64,000 bases of DNA from JAFKFH01 sp017307375 (GTDB taxonomy: Bacteria; Pseudomonadota; Alphaproteobacteria; Ferrovibrionales; Ferrovibrionaceae), in the NCBI GenBank assembly GCA_965229335.1, contig OZ245874.1, positions 6,510,001 through 6,574,000 of the forward strand. The letters are read 5' to 3'. The position numbers and the translations under genes were made by a program. The notes beneath the pieces were generated by a model. It saw only the letters and a program-made list of their open reading frames with translations, did no database searches and was not told the DNA's origin. Below are positions 1 to 8,572 of the stretch, one piece after another. The first letter of the stretch is position 1; every line of letters begins with the position of its first letter.

Positions 1-317
1 ACGATCTTCGCCGCCTCGTCGTCCGACAATCCGTCGAGCTGCCCGCCCGCGCGCAGCAGGCGCTCGGCCCCGGCGCGACGATGCGTGCCGATGACGCCGT
101 CGGGATCGCGCACGGGAAAAAGTTCCTGCATGCGCTGATTGCGCAGCAACAGCCGATCGTCGCGGCCGTAAACCAGTACGCCGACCGGCATGACGTTGAG
201 AATTTCCCGAAAGAACGCGTCGCGTGCGGCGATCTGCCGCGATCGCCACCAGATGCCGAACAGCGCGCCCATGACAAAGCAGAGCAAAGCGACGGCAGCC
301 AGACTGGTCGCGTCCAT
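1..317 (-). CDS. Membrane-anchored PAS-domain signalling protein (N-terminal part)
   Basis: Only the first 105 codons lie in the window; the rest continues beyond base 1. The protein starts MDATSLAAVALLCFVMG, one hydrophobic helix at about residues 4-23, then a basic stretch WWRSRQ. From about residue 34 it reads like a PAS domain (FFREILNVMPVGVLVYGRDD, then LLRNQRMQELF), the fold used to bind ligands or cofactors in histidine kinases and diguanylate cyclases. A GAGGAG ribosome site lies 6 bases before the ATG. It is divergent from the cyclic-di-GMP protein at 537, so both may belong to one signalling circuit. The output domain (kinase, GGDEF or other) is outside the window and cannot be named. 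Confidence 0.75.
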   Translation of the reverse strand, partial: MDATSLAAVALLCFVMGALFGIWWRSRQIAARDAFFREILNVMPVGVLVYGRDDRLLLRNQRMQELFPVRDPDGVIGTHRRAGAERLLRAGGQLDGLSDDEAAKI

Positions 318-536
318 TCCAAACTCCTCGCAATATGCGGTAAGGATTACCGCCAAAAGGAACGAAAATCATTTTCAATAACGCACGCAGATGTGAATTT
401 TGCCGCAAAACATCAACGGCATTCATTGAGTAGGACAAGTGTTGCAAATTTTTGCATTTCGAATGGTGACATCAATGCATCGAATGATGCTCTATCCTTA
501 ACCAAAGGTAGGGTAGAGAATGCCAAGGCGTAATCG
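318..536. promoter_or_regulatory. Divergent intergenic region
   Basis: About 220 bases between the divergent PAS gene and the REC-GGDEF-EAL gene, clearly richer in A+T than the surroundings (for example around 360-500). It must hold both promoters. I saw no strong palindrome and no clear -35/-10 pair, so no specific site is named. Confidence 0.4.
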
Positions 537-2795
537 ATGACGGGCGACAGTCACGCCGACGACCTCGTGGTTTTTGCCGCCGACGGCCGGGACGCGGAGG
601 ACACGACCGACGAGGCACTTCCCGGCTGGAAGGTTCTGGTCGTCGACGATGAACCCGATGTCCATGTGGCGACGCGGCTGGCGCTCGACGACGTCGAGGT
701 CAATGGCCGCCGGTTGTCGTTCCTGAACGCCCACTCCGCTGCCGAGGCGCGCGACGTGCTGGCCCGGCATGACGACATTGCGGTCGTGCTGCTCGACGTG
801 GTGATGGAAACCGATCGCGCGGGCCTCGACCTCGTCCATTTCATGCGTCGCGTTCTCGGCCGGGCCGAAACCCGCATCATCCTGCGCACCGGCCAACCCG
901 GCCTGGCCCCCGAGATCGACGCGATCCGCGATTGCGACATCAACGACTACAAGTCGAAAGGCGAGTTGACGCGGACGCGCCTGTTTTCCTCGGTTACCGT
1001 CGCCATCCGCTCCTACGACCAGATCCGCGCGATTACCGCGAGCCGCCGCGGACTGGGTCAGGTCGTCGCCGCGACCGCCGCGCTGATGGCCCGCCGCGAC
1101 CTGCCGGCCTTCGCCGACGAGGTTCTGGCGCAGCTCGCCGCCCTGCTTCGCGTGCCCGACACCGGCATCGTCATGGCCTGCGACGGTGCCGAGCCGCCGC
1201 GACCGGCGGTGGCGATCGCGCGCGGCTACCCCGACATCCTGCCGGGGTGGACGCTGGATCGCCTGCCGGCATCACCCGGCCGCGATCTGATCGATCAGGC
1301 CTGCACCGGCCGGTGCAACGTGCGCGGTGCCGGCGGCCAGGCCTTCTTCGTTCCCGGCCAGAACGGGAAGATGGTCGTGCTGCTGCCCCCCTCGACGAAC
1401 AACGATGTCGAGCAGGACCTGGCAGAAGCCTTCTGCGCCAATGCCGGCATCGCCTATGACAATGTCATCCTCTACGGCCGGCTCCGGAATCTTGCCTTTG
1501 TCGACCCGCTGACGGGCCTGCCCAATCGCCAGGGCTTCGTCGCGGTGATCGACGCGCGGATCGCGGCGGCGCCAGACCGCGAAGGCCGTGTCGCCCTGAT
1601 CGACCTGAACGGTTTCGGCGAGGTGAACAACGTCCTGGGCCACGACCAGGGCGACGAGCTGCTGCGCGCCGTCGCCGCGCGCCTGGGCCAGGGCCTGCCC
1701 GAAGGCACGACCATCGCCCGGCTCGGCGCCGATACCTTCGGGCTTCTGGGCGACGAGGCGGCGATGACGCCGGAGGCGATCCACGCCCTGTTCGTCGAGC
1801 CGCTGCCGTTGCACGGGGCGTCGCGCCCGATGTCGGTGACGGTCGGCCTTGCCGACATCGGCCAGGTGTCGGGCGATGGCCGCACCCTGCTGCGCAAGAC
1901 CGATGTCGCGCTGCGGCGGGCCAAGCAGGAAAACGCCCGGTCGATGTGGTACCGGTCGGAAGACGCGACCGAACTCGGCGTGCGGCTGCGACTGCTCGAC
2001 GAGTTGCGGGCGGCACTCGCTGCCGGCGACATCAACGTTGCCTATCAGCCGCAGATCCGCCTGGCCGACGGCAGGATCGTCGGCTTCGAGGCCCTCGCCC
2101 GCTGGCGCACCGCCGATGGCCGCGACATTCCGCCGGCGACCTTCGTGCCCCTGGCCGAACAGTCCGGCCTGATCGTCGAGCTGGGCCGTCTCGTGCTGCG
2201 CCGCGCGCTCGGCGATCTGGCCCGCCTGCGGCGGACGATGGGGGCCGAACTGACGATGGCGGTCAACATGTCGATGCTGGAATTCCAGGACAGCGACACC
2301 CTCGGCCATATCCGGCAGGCCCTGGAGGCAGCGGGCCTGCCCGGCTCGGCCCTGGAAGTCGAACTGACCGAAAGCCTGGCGGCGCAGGATCCGGCCGCGT
2401 TGGCCGTACGCCTGAAAAGCTTCCGCGACGAGGGCATCCAGATCGCGATCGACGATTTCGGCACCGGCTTCTCGTCGCTCGGCCGGCTGGCCAGCCTGCC
2501 GCTCGACCGGCTGAAGATCGACCGCTCGTTCCTGGCGGATGTCGAGCATCCGAGCAGCCAGCGCACCATCGTGGCGGTGATGGTCGAACTGGCCCATGCC
2601 TTCGGCCTGGACGTCGTCGCCGAAGGGGTCGAGACCCCCGGTCAGCTCGACGCGCTGGCGCGGCTCGGCTGCAGTCTCGCGCAGGGTTACCATGTTGGCC
2701 GGCCGATGCCGTTCGACCGGCTGACCGAATGGCTCGATCGCCGGTCGCGGGTGCCGGCGCCCGCCGGCTTGCTCGGCCAACCCAACCTGCATTGA
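537..2795 (+). CDS. REC-DUF3369-GGDEF-EAL protein, probable c-di-GMP phosphodiesterase
   Basis: A 752-residue cytoplasmic response regulator. A receiver domain (about 30-155) has acidic DDE near 37-39 and phospho-acceptor Asp87 (VVLLDVVM). A DUF3369-like region follows (about 160-315), then a GGDEF domain from LTGLPN (325-330). Its signature is GADTF at 397-401 in place of GGDEF, so cyclase activity is unlikely. The EAL domain is intact: EAL at 518-520, Glu609-containing VELTES, DDFGTG at 639-644, Lys660 and EGVET at 696-700. I infer that it hydrolyses c-di-GMP under control of a phosphorelay, with the degenerate GGDEF perhaps acting as a GTP sensor. The partner kinase is not visible; the divergent PAS protein is a candidate. 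Confidence 0.88.
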   Translation: MTGDSHADDLVVFAADGRDAEDTTDEALPGWKVLVVDDEPDVHVATRLALDDVEVNGRRLSFLNAHSAAEARDVLARHDDIAVVLLDVVMETDRAGLDLVHFMRRVLGRAETRIILRTGQPGLAPEIDAIRDCDINDYKSKGELTRTRLFSSVTVAIRSYDQIRAITASRRGLGQVVAATAALMARRDLPAFADEVLAQLAALLRVPDTGIVMACDGAEPPRPAVAIARGYPDILPGWTLDRLPASPGRDLIDQACTGRCNVRGAGGQAFFVPGQNGKMVVLLPPSTNNDVEQDLAEAFCANAGIAYDNVILYGRLRNLAFVDPLTGLPNRQGFVAVIDARIAAAPDREGRVALIDLNGFGEVNNVLGHDQGDELLRAVAARLGQGLPEGTTIARLGADTFGLLGDEAAMTPEAIHALFVEPLPLHGASRPMSVTVGLADIGQVSGDGRTLLRKTDVALRRAKQENARSMWYRSEDATELGVRLRLLDELRAALAAGDINVAYQPQIRLADGRIVGFEALARWRTADGRDIPPATFVPLAEQSGLIVELGRLVLRRALGDLARLRRTMGAELTMAVNMSMLEFQDSDTLGHIRQALEAAGLPGSALEVELTESLAAQDPAALAVRLKSFRDEGIQIAIDDFGTGFSSLGRLASLPLDRLKIDRSFLADVEHPSSQRTIVAVMVELAHAFGLDVVAEGVETPGQLDALARLGCSLAQGYHVGRPMPFDRLTEWLDRRSRVPAPAGLLGQPNLH

Positions 2796-2818
2796 CTGAT
2801 TATCATGTTAATTATACT
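2792..2818 (+). promoter_or_regulatory. Candidate hpa promoter with palindrome in the spacer
   Basis: TTGACT (2792-2797) and TATACT (2813-2818) form a sigma-70-like pair with a 15-base spacer. The 14 bases ATTATCATGTTAAT (2799-2812) between them are a near-perfect palindrome (6 of 7 pairs; ATTA-n-CATG-n-TAAT). In known homoprotocatechuate operons a MarR-type repressor (HpaR/HpcR) controls transcription; a repressor site between -35 and -10 fits, but no hpaR gene is in the window. The -35 overlaps the stop codon of the preceding gene. Confidence 0.5.
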
Positions 2819-2865
2819 CTCCGGCCAACGGCAACGACGGTGCCGATGGCGCCAGGGGAGGAGAC

Positions 2866-3504
2866 ATGCCGGCATACGGCACGGTCTATGGCTGTCTGCT
2901 GAACTACCGTTCGGCACTGGCCGCATTTGGCGACGCGGTCAACGCCCCGCCCTATCAGGCGCCGCCGAAGGCACCGATCCTCTATATCAAGCCGCCTAAC
3001 ACCCTGAACGCCCCCGGCGCGCCCATCGTGCTGCCGCGCGGGGTCGAGGCGGTCGAGATCGGCCCCGCCCTCGGCCTGGTGATCGGCCGCACCGCATGCC
3101 GGCTAGCCGAAGCCGACGCGCTCGATCACCTTGCCGGCTACACCGTCATCAACGATGTCACCCTGCCCCATGCCAGCGTCTATCGCCCGGCCATCGCCCA
3201 GCGGTGCCGCGACGGGTTCTGTCCGATCGGTCCGGTACTGCCGGCGACGGCCGATCCCGCCGCGCTGACGGTGCGCGCCTTGATCAACGGCGACGTCAGG
3301 CTCGAGGCCTCGACATCCGGGCTGATCCGCCCCGCGGCCCGGCTGCTGGCCGAGGTCACCGCCTTCATGACGCTCGAACCCGGCGATGTCCTGCATGTCG
3401 GCGTGCCGCACGGTGCGCCGCTGGCGCGGGCCGGCGACCGGGTCGCGGTCGAGATCGCGGGGCTGGGCCGCGTCGAAAACCACATCGTGGAGGACGAGGC
3501 ATGA
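2866..3504 (+). CDS. hpaG1: HpaG1, 5-oxo-pent-3-ene-1,2,5-tricarboxylate decarboxylase/isomerase N-type subunit
   Basis: A 212-residue fumarylacetoacetate-hydrolase-fold protein, first gene of the homoprotocatechuate (3,4-dihydroxyphenylacetate) meta pathway operon. In enterobacteria HpaG is one fused protein; here the two halves are separate genes overlapping by ATGA. In this half the ExE metal-binding pair of the family is replaced by GPA (in EIGPALGLVIGRTA), although the following Asp (VINDVT) remains. This suggests isomerase or structural work, with metal chemistry in HpaG2. A very strong GGGGAGGAG ribosome site precedes the ATG. Part of a pathway giving pyruvate and succinate semialdehyde. 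Confidence 0.85.
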   Translation: MPAYGTVYGCLLNYRSALAAFGDAVNAPPYQAPPKAPILYIKPPNTLNAPGAPIVLPRGVEAVEIGPALGLVIGRTACRLAEADALDHLAGYTVINDVTLPHASVYRPAIAQRCRDGFCPIGPVLPATADPAALTVRALINGDVRLEASTSGLIRPAARLLAEVTAFMTLEPGDVLHVGVPHGAPLARAGDRVAVEIAGLGRVENHIVEDEA

Positions 3505-4271
3505 AGCGCGCCCGCGTGGCCTTCGGCGGGGCCATCCATACCGCGACGCCCTGCGGCGACGCCCTGCGGCTCGCCGATGGACGAATCGTCGGGGAAACCG
3601 ACGTGGTCTGGCTGCCGCCCGTCGTGCCGGGCAAGATCTTCGCCCTGGGCCTCAATTACGCCGATCACGCCAGGGAACTGGCCTTCAAGGCCCCGACCGA
3701 GCCGCTGGTCTTCCTGAAGGGTCCCAACACCCTGCTGGGCCATCGCGGCCGCACCCGGCGGCCGGCCGATGCCACCTACATGCACTACGAATGCGAGCTG
3801 GCGGTCGTGATCGGCCGCACCGCGCGCAACGTGACCCGCGCCGACGCGCTCGACGTCGTCGGCGGCTACACGGTCGCCAACGACTATGCGATCCGCGACT
3901 ACCTGGAGAACTATTACCGGCCCAACCTGAAGGTCAAAAACCGCGACGGCTGCACGCCGCTGGGGCCGTGGCTGGTCGATGCCGCCGACGTGCCCGACCC
4001 GATGGCACTGGCCTTGCGGACCTCGGTCAACGGCACGGTCACCCAGCAAGGCACTACCCGCGACATGATCTTCGACGTGCCCGGACTGGTCGAGTATCTC
4101 TCCGGGCTGATGACGCTGACGCCCGGCGATCTCATCCTGACCGGCACGCCCGAAGGCCTCGCCGATGTGCGGCCGGGCGATGAGGTGGTGACCGAGATCG
4201 AGGGGATCGGTCGCCTCGTCAACTTCATCACCGACGACAGCGAATTCAACATCGCGGAGACCGCGCCATGA
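3501..4271 (+). CDS. hpaG2: HpaG2, decarboxylase/isomerase C-type subunit (FAH family)
   Basis: A 256-residue FAH-family enzyme starting at MKRARVAF, the ATG overlapping the hpaG1 stop (ATGA). The metal site is complete: Glu97 and Glu99 in HYECEL and Asp128 in VANDYA. It should decarboxylate 5-oxo-pent-3-ene-1,2,5-tricarboxylate, formed by HpaE and HpaF, and hand 2-hydroxyhepta-2,4-diene-1,7-dioate on for isomerisation and hydration by HpaH. The reading frame stays open upstream into hpaG1, but the family start and the ATGA coupling fix position 3501. Confidence 0.88.
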   Translation: MKRARVAFGGAIHTATPCGDALRLADGRIVGETDVVWLPPVVPGKIFALGLNYADHARELAFKAPTEPLVFLKGPNTLLGHRGRTRRPADATYMHYECELAVVIGRTARNVTRADALDVVGGYTVANDYAIRDYLENYYRPNLKVKNRDGCTPLGPWLVDAADVPDPMALALRTSVNGTVTQQGTTRDMIFDVPGLVEYLSGLMTLTPGDLILTGTPEGLADVRPGDEVVTEIEGIGRLVNFITDDSEFNIAETAP

Positions 4272-5728
4272 TCGGCCATCTGATCGACGGCAAGTCCGTC
4301 ACCAGCCCGACGACGTTCCAGGACGTCAACCCGGCGACCCAGGACGTGATCGCCGAAGTCGCCGCCGGCGGTACCGAGGAAATCGCCCTGGCCGTCGACG
4401 CGGCCAAGGCCGCCTTTCCCAAATGGGCCGGTATGCCGGCAAAGCAGCGCGCCAAAATCATGCGCCGGCTGGGCGAGCTGATCGAGCGGGACGTGCCGGT
4501 GCTGGCGCAGATCGAGACCGACGATACCGGCCTGCCGATCCATCAGACCGGCCATCAGCTGATCCCGCGTGCGGCCGAGAACTTCTACTTCTTCTCCGAG
4601 GTCGCCACCCGGATGGACGGCAAGTGCTATCCGGTCGACCGCACCATGCTGAACTACACGCTGTACCAGCCGGTCGGGGTGTGCGGGCTGATCTCGCCGT
4701 GGAACGTGCCGTTCATGACCTCGACCTGGAAGGTCGCGCCCTGCCTGGCGCTCGGCAACACCGCGATCCTGAAGATGTCGGAACTGTCGCCGTTGACCGC
4801 CGATCGCCTGGGCCAGCTGGCGCTGGAAGCCGGGGTGCCCAAGGGCGTGCTCAACGTGGTGCACGGCTATGGCCGCGACGCGGGCGAGGCCCTGGTCACC
4901 CATCCCGACGTGCGGGTGATCTCGTTCACCGGCGGCACGGTGACCGGCAAGCGCATCGTCGAGCGCGCCGGCCTGAAGAAGCTGTCGATGGAACTGGGCG
5001 GCAAGTCGCCGGTGCTGGTCTTCGCCGACGCCGATCTCGACCGCGCGCTCGATGCCGCACTGTTCACGATCTTCTCGCTGAACGGCGAGCGCTGCACCGC
5101 AGGATCCCGCATCTTCGTCCAGCAATCGGTCTATGACGATTTTGTTGCCAAGTTCGCCGCACGGGCCCAGCGCCTGAAGGTGGGCGATCCGCGCGAGGAG
5201 GATACCAAGCTCGGCGCGATGATCACCCGCCAGCATTGGGAGAAGGTGACCGGCTATATCGAGATCGGCCGCAAGGAAGGTGCCGTGGTCGCCGCCGGCG
5301 GCATCGAGCCGCCGGCGGGCCTGCCCCAGCGCGTGGCCCGCGGCAACTTCATCCGCCCGACCGTGCTGGCCGGTGTCGACAACCGCATGCGCGTGGCGCA
5401 GGAAGAAATTTTCGGCCCCGTCGCCTGCCTGATTCCGTTCAAGGACGAGGAGGAGGGCCTGCGGCTGGCCAACGACGTGAAATACGGCCTCGCCTCCTAT
5501 ATCTGGACCCAGGATATCGGCAAGGCGCATCGCCTGGCCGCCGGGATCGAGGCCGGCATGGTCTTCGTCAATTCGCAGAACGTCCGCGACCTGCGCCAGC
5601 CCTTCGGCGGCATCAAGGATTCGGGCGTCGGCCGCGAAGGCGGCGATGCGAGCTTCGAGACCTTCTGCGAGATCAAGAACGTCTGCGTCTCGCTGGGCGA
5701 TCACCCGATTCCGCGCTGGGGCGTCTGA
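4268..5728 (+). CDS. hpaE: HpaE, 5-carboxymethyl-2-hydroxymuconate semialdehyde dehydrogenase
   Basis: A 486-residue NAD-dependent aldehyde dehydrogenase of normal family length. Catalytic Cys276 lies in NGERCTAG, the general base Glu242 in MELGGK, the oxyanion Asn146 in SPWNVPF, and the nucleotide loop is SFTGGTVTGK (219-228). Its place between hpaG2 and the ring-cleavage dioxygenase gene identifies the substrate as the semialdehyde released by HpaD. Start and previous stop overlap as ATGA, so it is translationally coupled. Confidence 0.92.
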   Translation: MIGHLIDGKSVTSPTTFQDVNPATQDVIAEVAAGGTEEIALAVDAAKAAFPKWAGMPAKQRAKIMRRLGELIERDVPVLAQIETDDTGLPIHQTGHQLIPRAAENFYFFSEVATRMDGKCYPVDRTMLNYTLYQPVGVCGLISPWNVPFMTSTWKVAPCLALGNTAILKMSELSPLTADRLGQLALEAGVPKGVLNVVHGYGRDAGEALVTHPDVRVISFTGGTVTGKRIVERAGLKKLSMELGGKSPVLVFADADLDRALDAALFTIFSLNGERCTAGSRIFVQQSVYDDFVAKFAARAQRLKVGDPREEDTKLGAMITRQHWEKVTGYIEIGRKEGAVVAAGGIEPPAGLPQRVARGNFIRPTVLAGVDNRMRVAQEEIFGPVACLIPFKDEEEGLRLANDVKYGLASYIWTQDIGKAHRLAAGIEAGMVFVNSQNVRDLRQPFGGIKDSGVGREGGDASFETFCEIKNVCVSLGDHPIPRWGV

Positions 5729-5730
5729 CC

Positions 5731-6579
5731 ATGGGCAAGCTGGCACTGGCGGCCAAGATCACCCATGTGCCGTCGATGTACCTGTCCGAACTGCCGGGCA
5801 GGCATCACGGCTGCCGCGAGGCCGCGATCGAGGGGCATCGCGAGATCGGCCGGCGCGCCCGGGCGCTGGGCGTCGATACCATCGTCGTGCTGGATGTGCA
5901 CTGGCTGGTCAATGCCGGCTACCACGTCAATTGCAACGACCGCTTCAAGGGCGTCTACACCTCGAACGAACTGCCCCATTTCATCAAGGACATGGCCTAC
6001 GACTATCCCGGCAACCCGGCACTCGGCCGCCTGATCGCCGAGACCGCGACGGCGGAAGGGGTCTTCACCCGCGCGCATGAGGTCGCCAGCCTCGAACTCG
6101 AATACGGCACGCTGGTCCCGATGCGCTACATGAACGGCGACCAGCATTTCAAGGTGGTCTCGGTCGCGGCCTGGTGCGACTGGCACAAGCTCGACGACAG
6201 CCGCCGCTTCGGCCAGGCCCTGCGCCACGCGATCGAGAAGAGCGATTCGACCGTCGCCGTGCTGGCCTCCGGCTCGCTCTCCCACCGCTTCAACGACAAT
6301 GGCAGCCCGGAAGAAGCGATGCACCAGATTTCGGCCGAGTTCTACCGCCAGGTCGACCTGCGCGTCGTCGAGCTGTGGAAACAGGGCGACTTCAAGACCT
6401 TCACCGCCATGCTGCCGGAATATGCCGAACTGTGCCGCGGCGAGGGCGACATGCACGACACGGCGATGCTGCTGGGCGTCATGGGCTGGGACGAATACCG
6501 CGAGCCGGTCGAGATCGTCACCCCCTACTTTGCCTCGTCGGGCACCGGCCAGATCAATTGCATCTTCCCGGTCGTCTGA
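5731..6579 (+). CDS. hpaD: HpaD, 3,4-dihydroxyphenylacetate 2,3-dioxygenase (LigB-type extradiol)
   Basis: A 282-residue class III extradiol dioxygenase that opens the ring of homoprotocatechuate using ferrous iron. The start MGKLALAAKITHVPSMYL carries the first His of the LigB-family iron site, with GRHHGCREA and the conserved DVHWLVNAGYHVN downstream and ASGSLSHRF in the C-terminal half. Two bases separate it from hpaE and two from hpaF. This is the ring-cleavage step and defines the operon as a meta pathway. Confidence 0.92.
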   Translation: MGKLALAAKITHVPSMYLSELPGRHHGCREAAIEGHREIGRRARALGVDTIVVLDVHWLVNAGYHVNCNDRFKGVYTSNELPHFIKDMAYDYPGNPALGRLIAETATAEGVFTRAHEVASLELEYGTLVPMRYMNGDQHFKVVSVAAWCDWHKLDDSRRFGQALRHAIEKSDSTVAVLASGSLSHRFNDNGSPEEAMHQISAEFYRQVDLRVVELWKQGDFKTFTAMLPEYAELCRGEGDMHDTAMLLGVMGWDEYREPVEIVTPYFASSGTGQINCIFPVV

Positions 6580-6581
6580 CC

Positions 6582-6968
6582 ATGCCGCATCTGATCGTCG
6601 AATACACCGACAACCTCGAAGCCGAGGGCGACATCGCCGGCCTGCTGCCGAAACTGTCGGCCGTGCTGATCGACCAGGGTGCCTATCCGATCGGCGGCAT
6701 CCGGGTGCGTGCGATCGGGTTGAAGCATTACCGCATCGCCGACGGCCGCGAGGACGACGCCTTCGTCCATGCCACCCTCAAGATCGGTGCGGGCCGCACC
6801 GACGCGGTCAAGCAGGCGACCTGCGACACGCTGTTCGAGACGATCAAGGCGCATTTCGCCGATCTCTTCGCCCGGCGCTACCTGGCCCTGTCGCTCGAGC
6901 TGGTCGAATTCAGCGAGGCCGGCACCTGGAAGCACAACAACCTCCATCAGCGGTTCAAGAAGCCATGA
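6582..6968 (+). CDS. hpaF: HpaF, 5-carboxymethyl-2-hydroxymuconate isomerase
   Basis: A 128-residue member of the tautomerase superfamily. The sequence begins MPHLIVEYTDN, so after removal of Met the N-terminal Pro can act as the catalytic base, as known for this family. It shifts the double bond of 5-carboxymethyl-2-hydroxymuconate before decarboxylation by HpaG. The conserved HATLKIGAGR segment and the C-terminal WKHNNLHQR are typical. The 3' end overlaps hpaH by ATGA. Confidence 0.9.
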   Translation: MPHLIVEYTDNLEAEGDIAGLLPKLSAVLIDQGAYPIGGIRVRAIGLKHYRIADGREDDAFVHATLKIGAGRTDAVKQATCDTLFETIKAHFADLFARRYLALSLELVEFSEAGTWKHNNLHQRFKKP

Positions 6969-7771
6969 GCCTGTCGCAGGAAACGATTGCCGAACTCGCC
7001 CGCCGCCTGGACGAGGCAGAGAAGACCCGCACCCAGCTGCGCCAGTTCTCGCTGGAGCAGCCGGGCATCACGATCGACGATGCCTATGCGATCCAGCGCG
7101 CCTGGGTCGACCTCAAGATCGCGCAGGGCCGGGTGATGAAGGGCCGCAAGATCGGCCTGACCTCGCGTGCCATGCAGGTCTCGTCGCAGATCGACGAACC
7201 GGATTACGGCATCCTGCTCGACGACATGTTCTTCCGCGACGGGGCCGAACTGCCGTTCACCCGCTTCATCGTGCCGCGCGTCGAGGTCGAGCTGGCCTTC
7301 GTGCTGTCCAGGCCGCTGAAGGGGCCGGACTGCACCATCTTCGACGTGCTGAACGCCACCGACTACATCATTCCGGCGATCGAGATCATCGACGCCCGCA
7401 TCCAGCAGATCGATCCGGAGACGAAGAAGCCGCGCCGGGTGTTCGACACGATTTCCGACAATGCGGCCAACGCCGCACTGGTCACCGGCGGACGGCCGAT
7501 CCGGCCGCTGGACGTCGATCTGCGCTGGGTCGCCGCGATCCTCTACCGCAACGGGGTGATCGAGGAATCGGGCGTCGCCGCCGCCGTGCTCAACCATCCG
7601 GCCAACGGCGTCGCCTGGCTTGCCAACAAGCTCGCACCCTATGACGTGACGTTGGAACCGGGACAGGTCATTCTGGGCGGATCGTTCACCCGCCCGGTCG
7701 AAGCCAGACAGGGCGACGTCTTCCACGTCGATTACGGCGGCCTGGGCTCGATCTCCTGCCGCTTTGCCTGA
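6965..7771 (+). CDS. hpaH: HpaH, 2-oxohept-4-ene-1,7-dioate hydratase
   Basis: A 268-residue hydratase of the HpaH/MhpD family, related in fold to FAH enzymes. Recognisable blocks are KGRKIGLTSRAMQ (about 60-72), the metal-ligand region PRVEVELAFVLS, and the C-terminal LGGSFTRPVEARQGD. It adds water to 2-oxohept-4-ene-1,7-dioate to give 4-hydroxy-2-oxoheptanedioate for HpaI. The start overlaps the hpaF stop by ATGA. Confidence 0.92.
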   Translation: MSLSQETIAELARRLDEAEKTRTQLRQFSLEQPGITIDDAYAIQRAWVDLKIAQGRVMKGRKIGLTSRAMQVSSQIDEPDYGILLDDMFFRDGAELPFTRFIVPRVEVELAFVLSRPLKGPDCTIFDVLNATDYIIPAIEIIDARIQQIDPETKKPRRVFDTISDNAANAALVTGGRPIRPLDVDLRWVAAILYRNGVIEESGVAAAVLNHPANGVAWLANKLAPYDVTLEPGQVILGGSFTRPVEARQGDVFHVDYGGLGSISCRFA

Positions 7772-7784
7772 GGAACAAGACACC

Positions 7785-8555
7785 ATGGATCTTCCCACCA
7801 ACCGCTTCAAGGCGGGCCTCGCCGCCGGCGTCACCCAGATCGGGATGTGGGCTTCGCTGATCGATCCGATCGCCGCCGAGATCGCGGCCGGGGCGGGTTT
7901 CGACTGGATCCTGGTCGATGGCGAGCACGCGCCGAACGACCTGCGCACCATCCTGGCCCAGTTGCAGGCAGCCGCCCCCTACACCGACACCAGCGTGATC
8001 GTGCGCCCGCCGATCGGTGATCCCGTGCTGATCAAGCAGCTTCTGGACATCGGGGTGCAGACGCTGCTGGTGCCGATGGTCGAGACCCCGGAACAGGCGG
8101 CCGAGATGGTGGCGGCCATGCAGTACCCGCCCAAGGGTATCCGCGGCGTCGGCTCGGCCCTGGCGCGCGCCTCGCGCTGGAACCGGGTCAAGGACTACCT
8201 GCACAAGGCCGGCGACGAGATGTGCCTGCTGGTGCAGGTCGAGAACGTGCGGGGCTTCGAGAACCTCGACGCGATTGCCGCCGTGCCCGGCGTCGACGGC
8301 GTGTTCATCGGCCCGGCGGACCTGTCCGCCTCGTTCGGTCATCTGGGCCAGGCCAACCACCCGGACATGCTGGCCCGCATCGACGATGCCATCGCGCGCA
8401 TCATGAAGGCCGGCAAGGCGGCGGGCATCCTGTCGTTCGACGAGGCGGCGTCGCGCCGCTACATCGAAATGGGCTGCGGCTTCGTCGCGGTCGGTGCCGA
8501 CGGCACCCTGCTCGCCCGCGCGGTCGAGGGACTGGCCGCCAGGTTCAAGAAATAG
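7785..8555 (+). CDS. hpaI: HpaI, 4-hydroxy-2-oxoheptanedioate aldolase
   Basis: A 256-residue class II (metal-dependent) HpcH/HpaI aldolase. Residues matching the family site are His48 in VDGEHAP, Arg74 in VIVRPP, metal ligands Glu153 in QVENVRG and Asp179 in IGPADLS. It splits 4-hydroxy-2-oxoheptanedioate into pyruvate and succinate semialdehyde, ending the pathway. The ATG at 7785 follows a GAGGAA ribosome site; an in-frame TTG at 7764 would lie inside hpaH and is less likely. Confidence 0.93.
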   Translation: MDLPTNRFKAGLAAGVTQIGMWASLIDPIAAEIAAGAGFDWILVDGEHAPNDLRTILAQLQAAAPYTDTSVIVRPPIGDPVLIKQLLDIGVQTLLVPMVETPEQAAEMVAAMQYPPKGIRGVGSALARASRWNRVKDYLHKAGDEMCLLVQVENVRGFENLDAIAAVPGVDGVFIGPADLSASFGHLGQANHPDMLARIDDAIARIMKAGKAAGILSFDEAASRRYIEMGCGFVAVGADGTLLARAVEGLAARFKK

Positions 8556-8572
8556 AAAATCGGGAGATCGCC

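Noticed and set aside
81..533. Open frame on the plus strand at the window start
   Set aside because: It overlaps the PAS gene on the other strand, which has a membrane helix, PAS-like sequence and a strong ribosome site.
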